A DNA stretch of 64,000 bases from Portulaca oleracea. Taxonomy: Eukaryota > Streptophyta > Magnoliopsida > Caryophyllales > Portulacaceae. Every line of letters begins with the position of its first letter. Position 1 is the stretch's first letter. The translations under genes and the position numbers were made by a program. Location: NCBI GenBank assembly GCA_029582165.1, contig CM055874.1:4476114-4540113 (forward strand). The letters run 5' to 3'. Positions 24,801-35,541 of the stretch are shown one piece after another. The notes under the pieces are model-generated. The model was not told the origin of the DNA. It was given only the letters and a program-made list of their open reading frames with translations, and searched no databases.

Positions 24801-25260
24801 CAGAAAGTTTCACCCCCAATACTGGCAAACAGACCATATCACATCCCATACCAACACAAGCAATAGCAAAACACAAACTTCAACAAAAAGGAAGTGCAAA
24901 ATCAGACCTATCAGCCATGGTAGCTATGGTCTTGAACGCTTGAATCAGACCCCGATCAGGATTCGCCCCGCGATTCTGCCACCGACCAAGGGAGGACGAA
25001 AGATAATCACCAGTAGTACCATTCGGCTTGGATATAACGGTCGACAACCCGCCATCTGTGAGCAGAGGGTTGGTCGGTCCACCAACACGAACCGGATCGT
25101 TGTCATTTGATTCATTAGCAAACGTTCTCCACTCAGAAGTTTCATCAATGGAGTGCGACTCCAAGACTAATCCACACTCGGAGCAGACCGTATCCCCGGC
25201 CGAGTGGTCGAACACCACCTCCGTGTTCTTCTTGCAGTCGCCGCAGAATGCATCCCCCAT
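18808..25260 (-). CDS. TFIIB: Transcription initiation factor IIB (TFIIB), seven exons
   Basis: General RNA polymerase II factor that binds TBP-DNA and recruits the polymerase in the nucleus. CDS exons in coding order: 25260-24908, 20279-20255, 20033-19904, 19816-19686, 19571-19483, 19243-19167, 18941-18808. All junctions are GT-AG and in phase, giving 312 aa, the usual plant TFIIB length. Zinc ribbon ligands are C6, C9, C26 and C29. The B-reader/linker follows ([17 protein letters not shown], about 34-50), then two cyclin-like repeats (about 110-195 and 205-300) containing [20 protein letters not shown] and [19 protein letters not shown]. It ends at LKNLCSP. The start is the first ATG, directly before [10 protein letters not shown]. 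Exon 2 is only 25 nt and intron 1 is 4,628 bp, invaded by an LTR-element relic. Identification is by recall of the family, not a search. Confidence 0.95.
21906..23878 (+). mobile_element. LTR-retrotransposon relic in TFIIB intron 1
   Basis: The left LTR is about 21906-22182 and begins TGTTTAGC. A Met-tRNA-like primer-binding site TGGTATCTGATCC (22189-22201) follows six bases later. A truncated right LTR at about 23795-23878 repeats the LTR end (CTTTGATTATTATTGAATTG and GTGGGAATTTCTCTTTGAGC). The interior is about 1.6 kb and lacks recognisable gag or pol. It contains an open frame of 159 codons from 22512 and another of 67 codons from 23291, both unassigned. It lies antisense to TFIIB. No target duplication survives. 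Confidence 0.65.
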
Positions 25261-25500
25261 TGACGCACGAACTTCAAGCTCCTCCTGCTCGAAATTGGGG
25301 GTGAGTTGGTGAGTTAGGAGGCGTAAACCCTAGAAATTAGGGATTGAGGAGGTAAGTGAAGATCTGGATGCACTGATTTGGGGGTTTTGGGGGGAGGAGG
25401 ATTATGAGAGAGAAGAGACTGGAACGTGTTTTTTGAGAGAGAAATGAAGGCGGGTGGAGAGAGAAAGACAGGGGGGCGAGAAGGAGGGGGGTATTTATAG
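25261..25500 (-). promoter_or_regulatory. TFIIB 5' UTR and core promoter
   Basis: On the minus strand a TATAAATA box lies at 25499-25492, about 230 bp before the TFIIB ATG. Between them is a CT/GA-rich leader (GAGAGA runs on the plus strand) typical of plant 5' UTRs. The transcription start is inferred at about 25,460-25,470. Confidence 0.6.
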
Positions 25501-25759
25501 AGAAAAAGGGGGGCGGATGGGCGACTCAATGAGTCGTCGGGTGGATGTTTGCTTGGTAGGAACGTCATGCGAAGTTCATGTGTAATGAACCCACTTGGGA
25601 TATTGTTCATTATTGTGTGATTAATTAATTAATTAAGATATTAATTATTGATTAATTGCTGTTAATATCTGTAAAGTCTTTGTTGACTACTTTTAGGAAA
25701 ACGATATATTACTACAAGATTTTTTTTATTGTTTTTTTATCGCCGCACTATTAGATTTA

Positions 25760-25936
25760 GGCCCTGTTATTTGGATAGGCTACACTAACCTATCAAATCC
25801 AATTCAAACCATACACAATTCCCCAAAAAAACATCATCTCTAAAAACATAATTCTCCAAAAAAAAAATCATAATTTATCCAATCAAATCCAATCCAATAC
25901 ATCCAAACATGATTTTAATCAATACAAAAAACGGGG
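25760..25936. mobile_element. MITE with GGCCCTGTT ends and TTA duplication
   Basis: 177 bp, starting GGCCCTGTTATTTGGATAGG and flanked by TTA (25757-25759 and 25937-25939). The interior has AATCCAATCC-type words. A related copy in opposite orientation lies at 38396-38567. The 3-bp TTA/TAA duplication suggests the Harbinger superfamily. Confidence 0.6.
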
Positions 25937-26159
25937 TTACAAGGATTGTATGTTGTTAAATTGTTACTACCTTCGTCTTAATAATTGACTTTCTAGGTTT
26001 TTTTAATCATTTTTATTTAATAATTGTTAATATAACTTTTATAAAAGATTATAATTTTATATTTTTTCAATAGTATTTTTCATTATAAATTTTAATGATA
26101 TAAATTTTATATGATGAATGAGAATCATTGTATATATTGAGAAATCCTTACAGTAGAAA

Positions 26160-26442
26160 GTAAAATGGAAAGGACTATACAGAGGAATAATCGGAATATC
26201 GTAATCATGACGGACTCTGTGGAGGTGGTTCAAGCTTTTAGAGCAAGGTTTCAACTCATGCCAGCATGTTTGAATAACATTTCCTATTGTAAGACTTTGC
26301 TAAAATCCTTCTTGTTTTGTAGAATTACCAAAGTTCCTAGAGTTGAAGTTAAGGAAGCACATACCCTGTCAACTAGTGCTAGGGGATGTGCCCTTCCTTA
26401 GCTATCTTTATTTATGTATTTTGTCTTCGCTACCAAAAAAAA
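26160..26442 (+). mobile_element. 5'-truncated LINE tail (RNase H-like domain)
   Basis: One open frame (26165-26401) reads like the C-terminal half of a LINE RNase H-like domain. IVIMTDSVEVVQAF contains the conserved TDS, and KEAHTLSTSARGCALP is the terminal A-H-x-L-S-T-x-A motif. After the stop comes a short tail and an A-run at about 26,434-26,441. The start lacks the rest of the reverse transcriptase, so this is a 5'-truncated insertion. The frame is still open, which suggests a fairly recent insertion. Confidence 0.75.
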
Positions 26443-27695
26443 TGTATATATTAAGAAATGAACGATCAAAATTTTTAACACAAAATTTGGAGCGACAAAT
26501 AAAAAATCTGAAGTATTTATACTTGTAATTTGTAATGCCACAGTTGTATTTTTAAAATTATTATACTGTATGTATTTATAAAAAGTAACTGCTCCCTCCA
26601 TTTTATTAATCTTTCTCCTTCCATGTTTGACACATTTCATCCGCTTCCATGGATGGTAATAGTGATTTGCTTGCATCAGTATAGCATTCCTCTAGCCACA
26701 TTTGACAACTTGCCCTTAATTAAACATTTTCTGACGTTCGTGACCCTTGCAAAAACAAAGATTATGATTACCTAAATAATAGAATTTGATGCCTTTGATT
26801 TGAATTATGAATGACAATCATAATTCATAAGTTTCCTCTGTATTCTATAAAGATGATCGATCTGTTGCATTTCAACAAAGTAAAATTCCTTCAAAAAAAA
26901 AATAGTTTATAAATTCAAGACATTTCCTAGTTTATTTGATTGTATTTATATTGTAGCTTATTGAGTGCGTTAAAATGAAACGAAAAAAAAAAACAAATTT
27001 ATACTATTTTTGTCACATTGAGATAATAGAGGATCTCCACCATGACTAGTCATGAATAAAGACATTGAAAATGTCATTTTATGACATCTACAAAGGATTG
27101 TGGATATCATAGGTGGTGTGAAGATATATATATATATATATATGGAGAGAGAATACATCATGTTCCATAAGTAAAGTTCCAACTCAGCATATTGCTATTT
27201 TAAAATAAATGAAAGACATTGTCAAAAAAAATGTTTGTGAAAATATAAATTCACATCCTGACTAATCCAGTTTAGAGCAGATAGAAGACTTGCAGTCTTA
27301 CAATATTTGTTTTTATACTGAATTTTTGGTTGCAGTTATATTATAGTTTATTGAGTACTTAAAATGAAAGGAAAAAAATATTGCAGTTATATTTTATGGT
27401 ACATGAAATTCATTATAAGGTTATCAATATAAATTCATCAATATATATATATGAACATATCAATAATTACGTGCAAATTTATTAGATTTAATGAAATAAT
27501 CTCCTCCAAATTATATCACTATAATATAAGCCAAATAGATGAAGAAATGTGTAGCTCATTAATTAATGAGCAATGATAATACATGTCCATGGGTTATTAA
27601 TTATATCACTATCTCAACAAAGATAAAGGTACCTATTATTCGATAGTTATGGTTCTAAAACAATTAAGTCACTCAATATGTTTTATGGACTCTAA
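26443..27695. other. AT-rich intergenic DNA, nothing recognised
   Basis: No gene. A short (TA)n tract lies at about 27,124-27,143. No element ends could be paired. Confidence 0.5.
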
Positions 27696-28124
27696 GGGCT
27701 CGTTTGGTATATGGAAATAGAGGTTTGGGAATGAGAATCGAAGGTTTGGGATTACAACTCCTCCGTTTGCTTTATGGAATGAGAATGACAATAGAATGAT
27801 CCAATTTCCACGGATATGTTACCAAGGGGAGGTGTGGTAATTCATACTATAAATTCATAAGTTATGTTAAATACCAATATTATCCTCATATTCAATTAAT
27901 ATTATCGATATGATCTCATTCTATTTAAATAAATGAAAGGTATTCTAGTAAACATACATTTATTCTAAATTCTATTCCTACTTTTAATTATCATATGACA
28001 AACAAGGAACTTGGTAATTTATAAATACATTCTCATTCCCATTCACATAGTGAATTCCCTCTCTCATCCTCACTCCCATTATAAATCATCATTACCATTC
28101 TCATTGAATGCCAAATATGGCCCC
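27696..28124. mobile_element. 429-bp MITE with GGGCTCGTTTGG ends
   Basis: The left end GGGCTCGTTTGGTATATGG and right end ATGCCAAATATGGCCCC are inverse. The flanks are TAA (27693-27695 and 28125-28127), matching a Harbinger-type 3-bp duplication. The interior alternates GAATGAGAAT and ATTCTCATTC words in inverted arrangement. It lies about 190 bp downstream of the UGT gene ending at 28313. Confidence 0.7.
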
Positions 28125-28312
28125 TAATCCTTGAGTATGTATATATATCCCAATATATATTAAATATGAATCAGAGTGAACAATCATAATAATAAGAGTG
28201 AACAATTAACACATATGGGTGAACAATTATAGCATCTGAATCACATGCTCCGAGAGCACCTAATAAATTGCATATATTTCCTGATAATCCAAGTTAGTTC
28301 TTCTTCAACACC

Positions 28313-31134
28313 TTATTCTCTCATCTTAGCCAACTCCACAATATGATCACTCAACCTATTCAACGACTTGTACGAAGACCCTCCTTCCATAACACACTCT
28401 TCCACTTTTCTCTTCAACTCCTCAACCCTCTTCCTCATCTTCTCCCCGTCCTCCTCCACCATAACTCTCCTCACCACCCTCTCAATCTCCCCTCTCTCCA
28501 ACCCCTTCTCTAACTCCACCCCCACCCCCAACACATCACACACCTGTCTCGCATTCGCCATCTGATCCACCAGAAACGGAAAACAAACCATTGGCACCCC
28601 TTCCGAAACACTCTCTAAAGTCGAGTTCCATCCGCAGTGTGTCCAGAATCCTCCTACAGCAGGGTTCGCCAGCACGTCTTGCTGCGAGACCCAGGGGACC
28701 ACGAGCCCCTTACTGGCATTCACCACCGAGTTAAACTCGTCCGGCTCGAACGAGTCCACTGAGTTGGGCCGTAGGGCCCATAGAAATGGCTGCTCGCTTT
28801 GGGCCAGGCCACGAGCGACTTCTAGAAGCTGGGGGTTTGTTAGGGTTGCTAGGGTTCCGAAGCTGACGTAGAGGACTGAGTTGGGTGGGTGGGTGTTTAG
28901 CCATGGGATGTAGGGTTTGTGGGTGGGTGAGTCTTGTATGGGAGAGTATTTGTGGAGGGGACCTAAGAGGAAGATGGGAGTTGAAGGGAGTTTTTGGTGA
29001 AGTTGGGTTAGGGTTGTTGAGCCTTCGAGTTCTTCGAATGTGTTGCAGATGATTCCGTGGTGACAGGATTTTATTTCTGTCGCTAGGGTTATTAGGGGTT
29101 CGTGGTGTGGTTCTGGGGGAAGGTCTTTCACTTTCAGGGGTGGAACTTCCAGGACTAGGTCTTCTTTTCGATCATCTGAAAGACATAGAATAATGCTAAT
29201 CATCCATAATTAAGGTGTAAAATGATTAATATTTTGACGTAATATGGTTAATAATTATCTTGTATTTTACTTAAATGACTTATAAAATTAAATGTAAGTA
29301 TACTTAGGCCCCGTTCTTTTATACGGTTGGTAGCAGTGTGGTAATAGTACGGTAAGATGGAATTTGAAAAAGTGCGGTGAATTGTGGTGAAAATTAGGTA
29401 AGTGAGGAGAGAGAATGTGAAAAATAGAGGAGAAAAGTGATGAGAGAGAAAATGTGAAGAGATATATTGGTAATGATTGTGGTGTAGTGTGGTGTGGTAG
29501 AAATTAAAAAGTTGCGGTACGGTGTGTTACTGCAATCTAAAAGAACAGGGCCTTAAATCATTATAAATGTATGTTTTATACTTTGAGGGTTATTATAACT
29601 TATATAAAAATAATGATTTATTTATATGTTTTCATAAACATAAATTAAAACTATGTATAAAATGTGCATTTTCTACCATGATTCATAAAATTAGGCTATT
29701 ATTTATATTTTTTGACCTAGTTAATTAATATTATACTCTTTTAGTTGATAAATTTATATAACTATCAGACAAAATATTGTTAAAAGTCACACAAATGTGA
29801 AATATGGACAATTCAAACATCCCTCTTAATAATCTATACCTCTCCGTTCCATACTAATTGTCGTATTTGAAAATTGCGCCGTCAAATTTGGAAAAATTTT
29901 ACTCCCTCCGTTCCAAATTATTTGTCCACTATTCCATTTTTGGATGTCCCAAAATTATGTCCACTTTCCTAAAATGAAAACTTTTATTTCCTAAAATACC
30001 CTTTGTTTAAATTTTAAAAGTATTTAAATATGAGAGGGAAAAGCATAAATAGTAGTTTTGAATTTAAAACTAACCTAAAATTATAATATTTCAGGTATTA
30101 ATAAAATATTAGACAAGAAATTATTAATGAAAGAATGATATTGAAGACTGTGACGGTCAATAAAACGACAATTAATATGAAACCGAGGGAGTAACCATCT
30201 TGAACCAAAATGCTTATATTTAAGGATCATGATACACATCTTGACTCAAGATAGTTAATAACCATCTTGATTTGTCTATATTTAACAATTTGTTAACTTT
30301 TAATAATGTTTTCTCTAATAATTATGTATATTTGTCAACTAGTTGAGTATAATACTTATTTGCTAGGTTAAAAGAGTATAAATAATAACTAATTTTATCA
30401 ACCATAGTAGAAAATGCACATTTTATACATATTTTTATATTTATGAAAAAATATAAATAAATAATTATTTTTATATTGTTTATAGATTCCAATAACCCTC
30501 AAGGTAATGAAACATTCCTTTATAATAATTTAAATATAATTACATTTAATTTTATGAGTGATTTAGGTGAGATGCAAGATGGTTAACAACCATCTTACGG
30601 CAAAATGTTTATCATTTTCGTATATTTAAACATCCCTCTGAAGAAACTTACTAAGCATAGTATACCTTGGACAGGGAAGTACCCCATTTCACGAAGCACA
30701 GGCAGTGTATCATACAGCACAAAAGCCAACGTCCCACCAGTTCTCAACGCAATCCTAGGCAGCTCAAACTCCTCCGCAACAGCAGCAGCAAACATCCAAA
30801 TAGGATCCAAAATCAAGCAACCAATCGCCTCGTTCTCCTTCCACGCTTCCTCCAAGACTTCTGCCAAGCAGTCCCGAAATGGCCCCCTGCAGCTGGCATT
30901 CAGAGACATGATCACCTCCAGAGGATCCGACATGGGAGCTTCAGATTTCGATTGGGAGTCTTCGATGTATTTGAAGCTGAAGTTTGGGTACTTGGCGGGA
31001 TCAGGAGCGTTGAAATGTGTTTGGATTATGGTGATCGAGAAGCCCTTTGAATGTAGGGCGTTGCCTAGACATAGCATTGGTGTATGGTGTCCGACGAAGG
31101 GTTGGGGAAACAGTATCACCCTGCAGTTTACCAT
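28313..31134 (-). CDS. UDP-glycosyltransferase, UGT76-like, two exons (downstream copy)
   Basis: Family 1 glycosyltransferase that moves glucose from UDP-glucose to a small acceptor in the cytosol; the acceptor is unknown. Exon 1 is 31134-30666 and exon 2 29175-28313, joined GT-AG in phase 1, giving 443 aa. H16 (in FVGHHTP) and D110 (in CLILDP) fit the catalytic dyad. The 44-residue PSPG box runs 318-361, with WVSQQDV, FWTHCGWNSTLES and a final DQ, where Q usually fits glucose. The ATG at 31134 was chosen because it directly precedes VILFPQPFVGHHTP; an in-frame upstream extension lacks family similarity. TATATAAAA lies at 31205-31197. The 1,490-bp intron holds several MITEs. It is a tandem paralogue of the gene starting at 33686, which lies 589 bp upstream. 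Confidence 0.92.
29212..29830. mobile_element. AT-rich MITE relic in UGT intron (interrupted)
   Basis: Sequence on both sides of the Harbinger-type MITE at 29307-29552 matches the element at 34779-35146. Shared words include ACTATGTATAAAATG and AAAATTAGGCTATTAT. It appears to be an older copy of that family split by the Harbinger insertion. Borders are approximate. Confidence 0.5.
29307..29552. mobile_element. Harbinger/Tourist-type MITE in UGT intron
   Basis: 246 bp, the same length as the copy at 50934. The ends are GGCCCCGTTCTTTTATACGG and AAAAGAACAGGGCC, with TTA flanks (29304-29306 and 29553-29555). Confidence 0.85.
29902..30191. mobile_element. Stowaway MITE in UGT intron
   Basis: The ends CTCCCTCCGTTCC and its inverse GAGGGAG are flanked by TA (29900-29901 and 30192-30193). 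This is the standard structure of plant Stowaway (Tc1/mariner) MITEs, 290 bp here. A degraded second Stowaway-like end (CTCTCCGTTCCATACTAATT) lies just before it at about 29,851. Confidence 0.85.
30235..30600. mobile_element. AT-rich MITE with CAAGATGGTTAA ends in UGT intron
   Basis: The ends are ACATCTTGACTCAAGATAG on the left and GCAAGATGGTTAACAACC on the right. The interior is the inverse of the 29212-29830 and 34779-35146 copies (for example TAGAAAATGCACATTTTATA). Two oppositely oriented copies in one intron could pair in the transcript. Confidence 0.65.
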
Positions 31135-31723
31135 CGTCGATCTCTTGCTTTGCTCGGTTCTTTTGTGTTGGATGTTTGGGGTTTGATTGCGGCGTGTTTT
31201 ATATATTGACAATGGGGTTTGTTTCGGTTGTGTGTCGTTGTCTGTGTAGATGCTTTCTGTTGTGTCTTTTTGTGTTTGGAGATCAGGTTGATAGCTACTT
31301 GTTGCTTAGTGTAACAACATAAGGTAAGCGGACAGATACAGAAATGGCGCGGCCAATAACAGAAGCTTGGAAAGGGTTTTTGTATGGAAGTCTACTTTGG
31401 CATACCACCTTAGGGAAGGACTGTCAATGAAGCCATGCAGTGTTAATTGTAGGAGAAATTGGAACTTTTTTTTAGAAATTCCATACAAATGTATTTGTGA
31501 TCCATAAAGTCACAGTATTTTGTCAAAAGATAATGTGGGACATCAGATAAAGTCTCACTATGTTTTGTTTTTTGATACTTGATAGAATGAAGTCACAGTA
31601 TTTGACAGTTTAGAGGAGCATCTAATATGTAATTTTCTGAACATTCTTCAAGAGTTCAATGGCAGAAAGAGAAAAACACATCTGAGAATTGAAGACAATG
31701 CTAAAAACCTCAAGATCAGATAA
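31135..31723. other. Spacer between the tandem UGT genes (promoter of the downstream copy)
   Basis: The 589-bp gap holds the 3' flank of the upstream UGT and the promoter of the downstream UGT. A minus-strand TATATAAAA at 31205-31197 lies about 63 bp before the downstream ATG. Nothing else is recognisable. Confidence 0.6.
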
Positions 31724-33686
31724 TCAAAAAGACAAGATAAGAGCCACAAGACTGTCTAAGGAAGTGGAAGAGGATCCTCCTTGAGCAATGCAAACATTGG
31801 ACTTGTCCTTCAGACATGAAATCCTCTGCCTCATCTCGCTCCCTTGTTTCTCCTCCATCAGTCTTTTCACCACCTTCTCGACGTCCCCCCGCTCGAACTT
31901 ATCCTCAAACTGGATCCCCACCCTCCATAACTCGCTCACATACCGAGCATTGCTCCTCTGATCACCAAATCTAGGCAAGCAAATCATGGGAACCCCTGCA
32001 CAAATGCTCTCTATCGTCGAGTTCCATCCACTGTGAGTCCAAAACCCTCCAACAGCAGGGTGGGCCAGGACCTCCTCCTGTGGGGCCCAGCTCGTGATCC
32101 TGCCTCGACCCCCCACCGTCTCCAGGAACCCATTCGGAAGTGGCCCAGGCCCATCTGAGCCTCGGACTAGCCCAGGCCGGATGACCCATAAGAACGGGTG
32201 CATGCTGTTAGCCAGGCCCCAAGCAATCTCGACGAACTCTGCCTCATCTAGGGCGATCAGGCTTCCGAAGCTGACATAGAGGACCGAGTTGGGTGGGTGA
32301 GTGTCTAGCCAGGAAATGCAGGTTCTGTCTTGGTCTAACAGGCTGCTGGAGGAAGCTGGGACTTGTTTGTGAAACGGGCCGATTGCGAAAACAGGAGTGG
32401 AAATTTCCTGGTGAATCCTGGACAAAGAGGGACCTTCAAGCTCCTGGAATGAGTTGAATATGAGCCCTCTTGATGCCTTGGTTTGCTGTAATAAGTTGTA
32501 TATTAGTTCGTCCGTTGCTTCTGGGTTTTGTGTGCATCGGACCGGAATGTCTTTCAGTTTCAGAGGGGGGAGTTCTGGCACTGGTGCTTCCAGCTCACTG
32601 CCTGCAAAAAGAGAACAAGATTTAGATCTTTATGAATCGAACGGCGATTCTCCCACATATGAATAGCTACAAGTTTTGTTGTTTGGAGGCCAAATTGAGA
32701 TTTCACTGCTTCTGTTGCCACTATGGCATTGCATAAACTGACTTACATGAATTAGGACCCTATTCTATACTGTATGCTTAGGAAAGACGTATACTTTGAG
32801 TACAGGATACTTATATTAAGAACATGCTTGACTGAAATGTATTGTACAAGAACATGATGTTCAGATGCTGGCCAGAAAATTGTATTAAGATCGCTTTCCT
32901 TAAAAAAAAATCAAGCAAATATTATATTATCTAACTACACATGGTCTTCGAACTTCGTGCATTGGGAAGATCAAACAATATTAGATCTGTACAACTCTGT
33001 TCAGTCCAATTGCAACTCACAGCAGCACATTAGACAAGTAGTACCTTGGTGTATATATAAACTTCCAACAATCCTATGGAGTTTGCTCTCTTTTCAATGG
33101 AATATTGTAATACTGACACAACATTTGAACATTCAAAACTCAGCAATGGCCTAACTATCACTCACCAATGAAACAGTAGCAGAGGTGTAAAAATGCAACA
33201 CAAACAAAACATACCTTTGGCAAAGAGGTAACCCTTCTCTCTGAGAAGATCAATAGCAGCGAAGGACAGAAAAGAAGTCGAGTTACCCGTCCTCAAAACA
33301 AGCCTGGGCAGCCGCAGACAGTCACAAACCGCCTGCGTAAAATGCCACATAGCATCCGTGATCAAGCACGCAACAGGCTCGTCCACACTGTCAGACATGA
33401 TGCGCGACAGCAGGTCTCTGACGGGACCCACAAAGGACCCGTTAAGCCTGTTGATGGGCCCAATCACGCCATGGGCCCAATCCACGCCGTCCTCCACGGA
33501 GGAGTTTATAGGGTGGAAGGCGAAGAGGGGGTGGTTGTCAGGGTTGGGAGCGTTGAAGCGAGTATGAATGATGGAAATGGAGAAGCCTCTGGAGTGCAGA
33601 ATGTCTACGAGCTGAAGCATGGGTGTCTGGTGGCCTTGCAATGGCAATGGGAAAAGCACCACTCGACGTCGTCCCAGCTGCTTCAT
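31724..33686 (-). CDS. UDP-glycosyltransferase, UGT76-like, two exons (upstream copy)
   Basis: Family 1 glycosyltransferase using UDP-sugar, probably UDP-glucose, on an unknown small acceptor. Exon 1 is 33686-33215 and exon 2 32601-31724. The GT-AG intron is 613 bp and the phase closes to give 449 aa, a normal length. H19 (LQGHQTP) and D111 (CLITDAMW) fit the catalytic dyad. The PSPG box is 329-372, with WAPQEEV, FWTHSGWNSTIES and a final GDQ. In the usual THCGWNS the C is replaced by S, a tolerated variant. The ATG at 33686 is the first in frame; an upstream GTG is not a plausible plant start. Its paralogue follows on the same strand. No clean TATA box is visible upstream. Confidence 0.93.
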
Positions 33687-34067
33687 CTTCTTCAATGTCA
33701 CAGCTGAGTGATGTGACAGTGAAAGGGTGGTGGAGGTAGAGGATTAAGATGTGTAGGTGATGTTTCAGAATGGAGTGTGAATGATATTTAATGTCAAGGC
33801 AGCCAAACTTATCTTGTATTTTGCATCACCATGGTTTGACAGCATTTTGTATTTTAATTGGCATGTGCCCAAGTTGGTGGAAACATGGAGCAAAAATATA
33901 ATCTGCAAAAAAAGATAGGGGGAGGAAATTGGTATATTTTAAGAATCCCCTGGTAAAGATAGATGAAGCTAAGAGATAAAAGTTAGGTTTTTTTTTTTTT
34001 TTTGTTGAAATTTAAGAGATGGGTGTTGTAGCAGTACAATCTTGTTCGACCAGAGAAACCCCACTAA
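33687..34067. other. Upstream region of the UGT pair
   Basis: Promoter side of the upstream UGT gene. It is AT-rich with no clear TATA box beyond a weak TTAAATATC on the minus strand near 33,790. No other gene. Confidence 0.45.
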
Positions 34068-34334
34068 GTCCCTGTCAAATTCATGAGTAAATGCAATTTA
34101 TCTAAATTTATCAGTTTTTATCTAAATTTATCAAAATTTATCATAACTTATCAAAAATTACCAAACTTAAAAAAATAAAAAAAATTAATTTTGACATATC
34201 GGCATCAATTTGCCAAAACTTACCAGAATTTACCAAAAGTTATCAAAAGTTACCAAAAATTACCAAAAATCACCAAAATTTACCAAAATATAACTTTCAC
34301 CCAACTATTTTTTACCAATGAATTTGACAGGGCC
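34068..34334. mobile_element. AT-rich MITE with CCCTGTCAAATTCAT ends
   Basis: 267 bp. The ends GTCCCTGTCAAATTCATG and ATGAATTTGACAGGGCC are inverse. TAA flanks it (34065-34067 and 34335-34337). The body consists of variations on TTACCAAAAATTA and TTATCAAAATTT. This is the best-preserved copy of the family also seen at 16199 and 44729. Confidence 0.75.
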
Positions 34335-34778
34335 TAAAAGTACGTCCAATCTTCATACGGTCTTTCATGGTATAGCTACCTGGCTATTTAGATACAACAT
34401 TCATACTATTTTTTTTTTTTAAATTCATCAATATCAATTATAAAATTTATTATTAATTAATTAATATTATTACAAAATTTATCAATATTTTTAAAAAATT
34501 TCAAATCTTTACAAAAATTATCACATAAAAAATTAATATATTTCAAACCATATAATAGTCAGGCCAAAGTTTTGACTCTTGCAATCCACCGTGTCCACAC
34601 CAGAAAATGGATGCAGAACGTACAGTAAACAGGCCTTTCGAGCCCAACAAAGAGTACAAGACCAAGCTAATAAAGAACCACAGATCCAGCCCAATCTAGA
34701 TAAAAAAAAAATTTTTTGATGCGACCAATCTAAGATAATAGGAAGGAAATGATGATATTTTTTCAATAATAATGATAA
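34335..34778. other. AT-rich intergenic DNA, nothing recognised
   Basis: No gene; an open frame on the minus strand (34,533-34,829) has no family features. Confidence 0.45.
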
Positions 34779-35146
34779 ACATCTTGACACAAGATGGCTC
34801 TTAACCATCTTGCATTTCTTCAAAATCACTAATAGAGTGAAATGTAAGTGTATTTAAATTATTCTAAAGGTATGTTTCATCATTTTCAAGGTTAATACAA
34901 CTTATAAACAAGTTAAAAATAATTATTTATTTATATTTATTTCGTAAATATAAAACTATGTATAAAATGCGGATTTTTTACTATGATTGATAAAATTAGG
35001 CTATTATTATATTTTTTGACCTACTTAATAAGTTTTATATTATTATAATTGATAAATATATATAATTATTAAAGAAAATATAAATAAAAGTTATAAAAAT
35101 GTAAAATATAAATAACTCAAGATGGTTTGAGTCAAGATGGTTAACA
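34779..35146. mobile_element. AT-rich MITE with CAAGATGGTTAA ends
   Basis: The left end has ACATCTTGACACAAGATGG and the right end has GAGTCAAGATGGTTAAC, with an AT-rich body shared with the two copies in the UGT intron. It has no coding capacity. It ends about 180 bp before the first heat-shock element of the small HSP gene. Confidence 0.65.
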
Positions 35147-35315
35147 TGGTGCAGAAAATGATGAGAGTAACTTCAATGTTCTAGTACGCTCTGGATTGTT
35201 CCTCCTTCAACATCTGATCAAAATAATCCCTCCGGTTACAAACTACACAACACTCGTCAATTATCCTCCTTCCTCTGATATCTAGCACCTTCTCCATTCC
35301 TCCTTGATATTTTCT

Positions 35316-35415
35316 TCTCCTGCTTTCCAGAAATATCGCAGATTAGATTACATTACACCCTTCCAGAACCCTCACCACAACTCCAGCAACCCCTCCCAAA
35401 TCTCCACTATAAATA
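35316..35415 (+). promoter_or_regulatory. Heat-shock promoter: HSEs and TATA box
   Basis: Two perfect TTCNNGAA cores (35325-35332 and 35361-35368), the first preceded by a TTCTTC block, fit heat-shock elements bound by HSF trimers. A TATAAATA box follows at 35408-35415, and the ATG is at 35542, leaving a leader of about 100 bp rich in CA and AATC words. The arrangement matches known class I small HSP promoters and predicts strong heat induction. Confidence 0.8.
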
Positions 35416-35541
35416 CCCATCCTCCTTTCTCTTCAATCACCCAGATCACAGTCACAATCTCACAATCACAATCAAAGCTCACAAATCAAGCAATCAATCA
35501 ACAACCCAAAAGCTCACTCTCTATTAATCAAGCATTCAACA

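Noticed and set aside
30605..31322. Plus-strand open frames of 193, 127 and 91 codons
   Set aside because: They are antisense to exon 1 of the downstream UGT gene, whose minus-strand frame has clear family motifs.
31971..32666. Open frames overlapping the upstream UGT exon 2 and its junction
   Set aside because: Shadows in other frames of a GC-rich exon; no family features.
33687..33701. Upstream GTG start extending the upstream UGT by five residues
   Set aside because: Plant nuclear genes rarely start at GTG; the ATG at 33686 gives the expected N-terminus.
33342..33707. Plus-strand 121-codon frame
   Set aside because: Antisense to exon 1 of the upstream UGT gene.
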